Shown here piece by piece: positions 1 through 5,213 of a DNA stretch of 7,036 bases. The notes under the pieces are model-generated. The model saw nothing but the letters and a program-made list of their open reading frames with translations. It searched no databases and had not been told where the DNA came from. Both the position numbers and the translations under genes were made by a program. Source of the DNA: Deltaproteobacteria bacterium (GTDB taxonomy: Bacteria > Desulfobacterota > Syntrophia > Syntrophales > UBA5619). Position 1 is the stretch's first letter; every line of letters begins with the position of its first letter. The stretch is from contig JAJFTY010000215.1 of the NCBI GenBank assembly GCA_021372695.1, positions 1 through 7,036 of the forward strand. The letters run 5' to 3'.

Positions 1-1808
1 GGTTCGGTCAGGACGACGCTCGCGGCACCCTTGGCAACGTCGGTTGCTGTGCTGACGGCGATTCCCCCTTCGGCCTGGCGCAGCGCGGGCGCGTCGTTGA
101 CGCCGTCGCCCGTCATGCCGGTCACGTGTCCTGCGCCTTGCAGGTGCTGCACCACGATGTATTTATCTTCCGGATACACCTCAGCGAAACCATCCGCACC
201 CGCCAACAAGTCCACCGCTTCGTTGCCTGCCTGTGCGCCCGCAGCCTTCAGGTCGGCAACGCGCCGGATGTTGGGTAACCCGACTCCTTGGCCGATCTCA
301 TGCGCCACCGCCAGTGCGTCGCCGGTGAGCATCTTTACCGAAACGCCGAGGTCGCGGAGTGCGGCGATGAGTTGTTTGGCGTCGGGCCGGGGCGGATCAA
401 CCAATGTCACCAATCCGACCAATACGGGGGCGCCTGTCTCGGGACCGCGCGCCACCGCAAGCGTCCGGTATCCCTTCAGCGCCGCTTCGCCGACACGAGC
501 CTCCAACGCCGCGACCTCCGGGGGTGAAAGTCCGCAGGCCTGGGCGATGGTTCGTACGGCGCCTTTCATCACCTGAAGCCGTTGGCCGTTTTGTTCGACC
601 ACGGCTTCCGTCCGCCGGCTTTTCGAATCAAACGGCGTGAAGGAGATGGGCTTGACCGCAGGCATACCGTCGAAGATGTGCCGATCTTCAGCCGCGGCAA
701 GAAAGGCCATGTCGATCGGATCCTGATTGGCTTTCTGCGATGCGAGTGCACCGGCGAACAGCACATCGGATTCTGTCACATTTTCCGCGGGGATCACGCC
801 GGTGATGGCCAGTTGGTTCACCGTGATCGTCCCGGTCTTGTCCACGCAGAGCACATCCATCGTCGCGGCATCCTCCGCGGCGCTGAGGCGCGTGACCAGG
901 ACGCCGCGCTTCGCCAGTTCCCTCGATCCAAAGGCCATGCTGGCGGTGAACATGACGGGGAGGGCCACAGGCACCGCGCTCATCAACAGGACAAGCATGA
1001 GCGGGATCATCTCGAGGAGGGGCACATGGCGGATCAGCGACAGGACGACCACGACGGCCAGGAGTGCGCCGACGATGACGAAGAGCCAGCGGACGACCTT
1101 GGCCACAACCGCCTCTATGTGCAGCTTCGGTCGTGCCTCCTGAACGAGCTCCGTGGTGCGGCCGAAGTAGGTTTCCGTCCCGGTCAGCATCACCACGCCG
1201 TTACATTCCCCCCGGCGGACGACGGAGCCCGATGCGAGCATTCCGCCCGGGACGATATCGACATCCATCGACTCGCCGGTGAGGGCCGACTGGTCAACGC
1301 TCAGTGCCCCACTGAGGCATTTTATATCTGCCGGGACGATATCGCCCGAACGCACACGAACGATATCGCCGGGGACAACCTCCCGGGCTGGGATCACCTG
1401 CCAGCTTCTGTCGCGTAACACGCGGGCGCTGACCTGCAGCTTTCGCCGCAGCGTTTCAACGACGCCGGTGGCGCGATGCTCCTGCGCAAAACTCAACACG
1501 GCATTGACGATCAGAAGCGCACTCACCACGGCGAGGTCCGAGTATTTCCGGAGAAAGGCCGACAGGACCATGATCAGTTCGAGCATCCAGGCCGAGATAC
1601 CCCAGAATTTGCCCAAAAATCTCAGTAGAGGGTGACCTCGCCGCTCGATGACCTCGTTATAACCGTGATCCTTCCGGCGAGCGTCCACCTCTGCGCTTGT
1701 GAGGCCCGTTTCCGGGTCTACGCGGAGAGCCGCGAGCACATCGGGAAGCGCCGCAGAGACGATCTCGCCGGCAGGCAACGCGCCTGCCGGCTTCGAGGAT
1801 GGAATCAT
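1..1808 (-). CDS. P-type ATPase, plasma-membrane proton-pump type (P-IIIA), C-terminus beyond left edge
   Basis: This is an inner-membrane cation pump that most likely exports protons using ATP. About 602 residues are visible of a family length near 800. In order they show: a cation-ATPase N-terminal region with GLTSAE (35-40); a first hydrophobic hairpin (about 70-86 and 90-108); the actuator loop with TGES (177-180); a second hydrophobic pair (about 241-259 and 264-293) with PVALP (280-284), as in proton pumps; the phosphorylation site DKTGT (Asp323); nucleotide-domain FTPFD (390-394) and KGA (415-417); DPPRPD (471-476); MLTGD (493-497); and the hinge GDGVND (567-572). The order and wording of these motifs match fungal/archaeal H+-ATPases better than Ca, Mg or heavy-metal pumps. 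Transmembrane helices 5-10, with the ion-binding residues, are outside the window, so proton specificity is inferred. KGAV replaces the common KGAP. The ATG at 1808 is chosen for its upstream AGGGG. The gene lies 65 bases downstream of the Met/Lys-rich gene and is probably co-transcribed with it. Confidence 0.95.
   Translation of the reverse strand, partial: MIPSSKPAGALPAGEIVSAALPDVLAALRVDPETGLTSAEVDARRKDHGYNEVIERRGHPLLRFLGKFWGISAWMLELIMVLSAFLRKYSDLAVVSALLIVNAVLSFAQEHRATGVVETLRRKLQVSARVLRDRSWQVIPAREVVPGDIVRVRSGDIVPADIKCLSGALSVDQSALTGESMDVDIVPGGMLASGSVVRRGECNGVVMLTGTETYFGRTTELVQEARPKLHIEAVVAKVVRWLFVIVGALLAVVVVLSLIRHVPLLEMIPLMLVLLMSAVPVALPVMFTASMAFGSRELAKRGVLVTRLSAAEDAATMDVLCVDKTGTITVNQLAITGVIPAENVTESDVLFAGALASQKANQDPIDMAFLAAAEDRHIFDGMPAVKPISFTPFDSKSRRTEAVVEQNGQRLQVMKGAVRTIAQACGLSPPEVAALEARVGEAALKGYRTLAVARGPETGAPVLVGLVTLVDPPRPDAKQLIAALRDLGVSVKMLTGDALAVAHEIGQGVGLPNIRRVADLKAAGAQAGNEAVDLLAGADGFAEVYPEDKYIVVQHLQGAGHVTGMTGDGVNDAPALRQAEGGIAVSTATDVAKGAASVVLTE
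1756..1791 (-). repeat. strong hairpin (perfect inverted repeat) inside the ATPase start region
   Basis: Positions 1767-1776 (GCCGGCAGGC) and 1782-1791 (GCCTGCCGGC) form a perfect 10-bp inverted repeat with a 5-base loop (AACGC on the plus strand). A second small dyad, GAGA-CGA-TCTC, directly abuts it at 1756-1766. In the ATPase mRNA the big stem covers about nucleotides +18 to +42 of the coding sequence (codons 6-14, encoding Pro/Ala/Gly-rich residues). No U-run follows, so it is not an ordinary intrinsic terminator. Its position suits an effect on ribosome loading or mRNA stability, but that role is inference. Confidence 0.75.
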
Positions 1809-1817
1809 GGGCGACGT

Positions 1818-1824
1818 CCCCTCC
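1818..1824 (-). promoter_or_regulatory. ribosome binding site of the P-type ATPase gene
   Basis: The minus strand reads GGAGGGG here, with its AGGGG part 9 bases upstream of the ATG at 1808. It supports that ATG over a downstream GTG at codon 24, which would trim the N-terminal region and has no comparable site. Confidence 0.6.
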
Positions 1825-1873
1825 CTCTGATGACATTCAACTCAAACCACCAGTCGACAGGAGATCGCGGGGA

Positions 1874-2362
1874 TCACTCCCAGTTCTTGAACGCGTCCAT
1901 CATCCCATTCTTCCCTTCGAGCATCTTGTTGTCGCCCTGCTCGATCAGTTTCTCGCCCTCCTTGAGCTTTCCCGACTCCATCATCCCCCGGGACTTGAGT
2001 TCGGCCATGATCGCATCCTTGGCCTCCATCATCATCGTCGTGCCGCTCATGATCTTTTCCTTCGCCTTGGTCCTTTCACCCTTCTTGCCCATCATCTTGT
2101 TGCCGGCGACAACCTCCTTGTCGCCCGCGTTGAGCTTCTTGATGGCATCCGCGAGTTTCGGATCCTTGGTCAATTTCTCCTTTCCCAGGCCCGCCATCAA
2201 ATCCTTCTTCCCGTTCATCATCATCTTGGTGCCGTCCATCACCGCCTTCTCGGCCTTCTTGTCCATTTCCGCTGCGAGCGCTGTGGATAGCATCAGACAG
2301 AAGGCAAATCCTACGGCCATCGAAATGACTCCCACTCTTTTCCAGTTGCTCATGAATTCCAT
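1874..2362 (-). CDS. Exported Met/Lys-rich repetitive protein of unknown function
   Basis: I do not recognise this 162-residue protein. Residues 1-30 look like a Sec signal peptide: basic WKR at 7-9, a hydrophobic core at about 10-27, and cleavage predicted after ALA at 30. There is no lipobox at Cys22. The mature ~132 residues contain about 18 Met and 27 Lys and no Cys or His, with Met in clusters (MMM at 47-49 and 110-112; MM at 90-91, 127-128 and 154-155). An internal duplication is visible: residues 41-59 and 104-122 share the pattern xM-x-GT-x-MMM-x-x-K-x-x-x-MA-x-L. Many residues favour helix, with Gly recurring at intervals. The start at 2362 has AGGAGG six bases upstream. ATGs at 2368 and 2353, and a GTG at 2422 with its own purine-rich upstream stretch, are in frame but fit worse. 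The P-type ATPase gene follows after 65 bases, which suggests a shared transcript. Metal binding through Met sulfurs, or a chaperone/stress role, are possible but unproven. Confidence 0.8.
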   Translation of the reverse strand: MEFMSNWKRVGVISMAVGFAFCLMLSTALAAEMDKKAEKAVMDGTKMMMNGKKDLMAGLGKEKLTKDPKLADAIKKLNAGDKEVVAGNKMMGKKGERTKAKEKIMSGTTMMMEAKDAIMAELKSRGMMESGKLKEGEKLIEQGDNKMLEGKNGMMDAFKNWE

Positions 2363-2368
2363 ATGCAT

Positions 2369-2374
2369 CCTCCT
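2369..2374 (-). promoter_or_regulatory. ribosome binding site deciding the start of the Met/Lys-rich gene
   Basis: A perfect AGGAGG on the minus strand is preceded by an A-rich run and ends six bases before the ATG at 2362. The in-frame ATG at 2368 abuts the site and is too close. The ATG at 2353 is 15 bases away. Confidence 0.75.
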
Positions 2375-2489
2375 TTTTTCATTCATTTTCTCGTCATTGC
2401 ACTCAACCGGACTTGCCGGCACTCCGGCCCTCCTCCTCTTCCGCAACGCGTGGATATACGGGAAATATTGAAGGAGCCTTAGGCTTATC

Positions 2490-2518
2490 AATTTAATCCG
2501 CATAAATTCCGAAGACAA
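2490..2518 (-). promoter_or_regulatory. candidate sigma70-type promoter for the Met/Lys-rich gene and ATPase
   Basis: On the minus strand TTGTCT (2518-2513) and TAAATT (2495-2490) are separated by 17 bases. Each matches four of six positions of the bacterial -35 and -10 consensus. It sits in the only AT-rich pocket of the intergenic region and would leave a leader of roughly 120 bases before the ATG at 2362. Short matches like this occur by chance, so it is tentative. Confidence 0.3.
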
Positions 2519-2627
2519 TCGGGATCGAGTGTCAGTACATTCGTATGCCAAAGCTATCACTCGCATCGGAGGGATAAGACCGCGGCAGGGTGGCCGTGGA
2601 ATGGGGCCGGCCCATCTGAGCTCGCGC

Positions 2628-5174
2628 TCACCGCTGCCAGAGAATGAAGGGGGCCTCGAGGGGAATGGCGGCGCCTTCGAAACGGGGCATGATACGCGCG
2701 GTGTAGTCGGAAGGCGGGCGGTCCGTGGGGACAGCGGCGCTGTAAACGTAACCGCCGGCCGCGCCAGTCAAGGGACGCACGCGGGCCATCTCCTGTCTCA
2801 CGGGGCCGCGGCCATCGACGCTGTCTGCGTAAAGCTGAACCTGTACAGCTTCCGGGTCGAGGTCGTCGAGATAGACCTGGACATCGAAAAGGTGCTGGCC
2901 GTCACGGCTCTCCACCCGGACCTCGCCGAAGCGGAGAACGATCCATTTCTCCTCGAGACCCCCCTGCCAGGCGACGATCTGCCTGCCCAGCACGCCCTTT
3001 TCGGCGGCCCTTCGATGGTAGGCTTCCGCAGCCGGGAGGTAGTGGCGCTCCGTGTATTCCCGCACCGAACGGTTGGCGGAAAATTGCGGCGTCAGCCGCG
3101 CCATGCTCTCCCGCATCCTCGCAACCCAGGCGGTGGGAATCCCCCGTTCGTCGCGGGCGTAGAACTCGGGGATCACCTCCCGTTCGAGCAGGTCATAGAG
3201 CGTTGCGGCCTCGGCGGCGTCCCAGGCCGGATCGTCCCCGTGCTCCCGGCCATCTCCCAGCGCCCACCCCACTTCGGGGGCGTACGCTTCGGCCCACCAG
3301 CCGTCCAATTCCGACAGATTGATCCCCCCGTTGACGAGCACCTTCATGCCGCTCGTCCCGCAGGCTTCCCAGGGCCGCCGCGGTGTGTTCAGCCACACAT
3401 CCACCCCCTGAGCCAGATGTTCGGTCAATTGGATGTCGTAATCGCTGAGGAACATCACATGGGGGCGGGCTGCGGGCCGGCGGATGAAGCGCGTCCATTC
3501 CCGGATCAGCTCCTGCCCGGCGCCGTCCGCCGGATGCGCTTTCCCCGCGATGATGAGCTGCACCGGCCTCACCGGATGGGTCAACAGCCGGAGCAACCGC
3601 TCCGGGTCGTGCAGGAGCAGGTTGGGCCTCTTGTAGGCGGCGAAACGGCGCGCAAAGCCCAGGGTCAATACGTTGGGATCGAACAGATGCTTCACCCTCT
3701 CGACCGACACGGCAGGCGCTCCGGCGGCGGCCAATTGCCGGCTCAATCGCCTCCGGGCGTAATCGATGAGGGACTTGCCGGCCGCGAGTCGAAACTCCCA
3801 GAGGCTCTCGTCGGAGACGCCGCGGATATCGTTCGCCAGGGTTTCCATCGTCCCCAGCCAACGCTCCTTTCCCGAGGCCTTCGTCCAGAGATCGTCTGCC
3901 GCGGCCGAGTCCCAGGTCGGCATGTGGACGCCGTTGGTCACATGTCCGACAGGCACTTCATCCGCCGGCCAGCGCGGGAAGAGGGGCCCGAAAAGCCGGC
4001 GGCTGACTTCCCCGTGCAGGCGGCTCACGCCGTTGACCGCCCCGCTTCCGCGGATGGCCAGGTAGGCCGTGCAGAAAGTCTCCGCCCGATCGTCCGGATT
4101 CCGGCGGCCGAGGGCGAGCAGGTCGCGGAACGGAATGCGCAGCTTCTGCTCGGCATAAGGGCCGAGGTACTGCTCCACGAGGGCCGGGGCGAAACAGTCG
4201 AATCCGGCGGCCACAGCCGTGTGGGTGGTGAAGAGGTTTCCCGCCCGGGTGACGGACAGCGCGGCGTCGAACGGCTGCCCCGTCTCTTCCATGAAGCTCC
4301 GGGCGCGCTCCAGAACTGCGAAGGCGGCATGCCCCTCGTTCAGGTGACAGACGTCGGGATGTAAGCCGAGCGCCGAGAGCAGACGCCAGCCGCCGATTCC
4401 CAGGAGCAGCTCCTGCTTGAGGCGCAGCTCCGGCCCCCCGCCGTAAAGTTCGCTCGTGATCCCCCGATGGGCGGGGAAGTTTGCAGCATCGTTGCTGTCC
4501 AGCAGATAGAGTTTCACACGTCCGACCTGCACCTGCCAGGCGCGCAGCCAGACCGAGTAGCCGGGCAGGGGGATCTCCAGCCTCAGCCATTCGCCGTTCG
4601 GTTGGCGCAGGGGGGTGATCGGGAGCTGTCCCGGATCGTTGTACGGGAAGAGCGCCTGCTGAGCTCCATCCTGATCGATCACCTGGCGGAAGTAGCCCTG
4701 CTGATAGAGCAGTCCCACACCGACGACGGGCACCCCCAGGTCACCCGCGGCTTTGAGCTGATCGCCGGCCACGTTGCCGAGCCCGCCCGAGTAGATCGGC
4801 AGCGCCTCGCTCAACATGAATTCCATGCTGAAGTGGGCGACGCAGCTCAGATGGGCGTCCGGGTAATGCTGCTGAAACCAGGCCGGAGCCTCGACGGCAC
4901 GATGCCTGGCCTCGAGCAGGAGATCGACGTTCCGCCGGAAAGCGGGATCGGCAAGCACGCGTTCGAACCGGTCCCGCGAGACCGTCTGCAGCACAACCCA
5001 GGGGTTCCGGGTGAACTCCCACAGGTCGGGGTCCAGCGCCCCCCATACTTCGTCGGCATAGTGGCTCCATGACCAGCGCAGGTCGAGGGCAAGTTCCGCC
5101 AGGGCGTCGAACCCCGCCACGTCGACGGGCAGGAGACTGTATATCGGCCGATTGAAGCGTTTTTCTTCACTCAT
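2628..5174 (-). CDS. glgP: Alpha-glucan phosphorylase (GT35, with N-terminal DUF3417-type region)
   Basis: This cytoplasmic enzyme uses inorganic phosphate and pyridoxal phosphate to release glucose-1-phosphate from the non-reducing ends of glycogen or maltodextrins. The 848-residue protein is complete. Residues about 8-110 resemble the DUF3417 region of the bacterial/archaeal alpha-glucan phosphorylase subfamily. Next come SMEF (116-119) with SEALPIYSGGLG (122-133), NEGHAAF from 279, AYKRP (513-517) and the cofactor site EACGTSGMK, in which Lys611 should carry the pyridoxal phosphate. The last ~110 residues are a beta-rich tail ending in PLEAPFILW, usual for this subfamily. No catalytic motif is missing. 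I chose the ATG at 5174 because GAGG ends six bases upstream; the ATG at 5180 directly abuts that site and would add only two residues. No other glycogen gene is in the window. The M16 gene ends 39 bases upstream, so the two may share a transcript. Substrate preference (glycogen versus short maltodextrin) cannot be read from the sequence. Confidence 0.96.
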   Translation of the reverse strand: MSEEKRFNRPIYSLLPVDVAGFDALAELALDLRWSWSHYADEVWGALDPDLWEFTRNPWVVLQTVSRDRFERVLADPAFRRNVDLLLEARHRAVEAPAWFQQHYPDAHLSCVAHFSMEFMLSEALPIYSGGLGNVAGDQLKAAGDLGVPVVGVGLLYQQGYFRQVIDQDGAQQALFPYNDPGQLPITPLRQPNGEWLRLEIPLPGYSVWLRAWQVQVGRVKLYLLDSNDAANFPAHRGITSELYGGGPELRLKQELLLGIGGWRLLSALGLHPDVCHLNEGHAAFAVLERARSFMEETGQPFDAALSVTRAGNLFTTHTAVAAGFDCFAPALVEQYLGPYAEQKLRIPFRDLLALGRRNPDDRAETFCTAYLAIRGSGAVNGVSRLHGEVSRRLFGPLFPRWPADEVPVGHVTNGVHMPTWDSAAADDLWTKASGKERWLGTMETLANDIRGVSDESLWEFRLAAGKSLIDYARRRLSRQLAAAGAPAVSVERVKHLFDPNVLTLGFARRFAAYKRPNLLLHDPERLLRLLTHPVRPVQLIIAGKAHPADGAGQELIREWTRFIRRPAARPHVMFLSDYDIQLTEHLAQGVDVWLNTPRRPWEACGTSGMKVLVNGGINLSELDGWWAEAYAPEVGWALGDGREHGDDPAWDAAEAATLYDLLEREVIPEFYARDERGIPTAWVARMRESMARLTPQFSANRSVREYTERHYLPAAEAYHRRAAEKGVLGRQIVAWQGGLEEKWIVLRFGEVRVESRDGQHLFDVQVYLDDLDPEAVQVQLYADSVDGRGPVRQEMARVRPLTGAAGGYVYSAAVPTDRPPSDYTARIMPRFEGAAIPLEAPFILWQR

Positions 5175-5180
5175 GGGCAT

Positions 5181-5184
5181 CCTC
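5181..5184 (-). promoter_or_regulatory. glgP: ribosome binding site deciding the glgP start
   Basis: GAGG on the minus strand lies six bases before the ATG at 5174 but touches the ATG at 5180, which favours the second Met as the start. Confidence 0.55.
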
Positions 5185-5213
5185 GGGGTCGGTTCTGCAT
5201 GAATCGTGGGCGC

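Larger units (their letters stand above)
2363..2627. other. 265-base intergenic region between glgP and the Met/Lys-rich gene
   Basis: The minus-strand frame of the downstream gene stays open up to 2566, but the translation there lacks protein-like character and the best ribosome site lies at the 2362 end, so I treat the stretch as non-coding. It contains an AT-rich pocket (about 2445-2520) in otherwise GC-rich DNA, a candidate sigma70-type promoter, three regularly spaced CCGG motifs (2407, 2416, 2424) and a GGGCCGGCCC palindrome close to the glgP stop. No hairpin followed by a T-run was found to end glgP transcription. Confidence 0.6.

Noticed and set aside
582..1418. A 278-codon plus-strand open frame, with others at 31-576 and 1279-1635
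   Set aside because: They lie opposite the P-type ATPase, whose minus-strand frame carries every expected motif. The plus-strand translations have no family resemblance.
1632..2471. A 279-codon plus-strand frame with hydrophobic-looking stretches
   Set aside because: The Leu/Ile/Ser/Phe-rich appearance is the antisense of the Met/Lys-rich gene. The frame crosses two real genes and the gap between them.
2363..2566. N-terminal extension of the Met/Lys-rich protein by up to 68 residues, including an in-frame GTG at 2422 with a purine-rich upstream stretch
   Set aside because: The extension would bury a clear signal peptide and overlap the AT-rich promoter-like pocket. The perfect AGGAGG six bases before 2362 is the better start signal.
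2593..2620. GGGCCGGCCC palindrome and a GGCCG/CGGCC stem after the glgP stop as a terminator
   Set aside because: The palindrome has no loop, the stem is only five pairs, and no T-run follows on the minus strand.
2529..4364. A 611-codon plus-strand open frame opposite glgP
   Set aside because: It is an antisense shadow of a strongly supported phosphorylase in GC-rich DNA. Its translation is rich in Pro, Arg, Gly and His with no recognisable domain.
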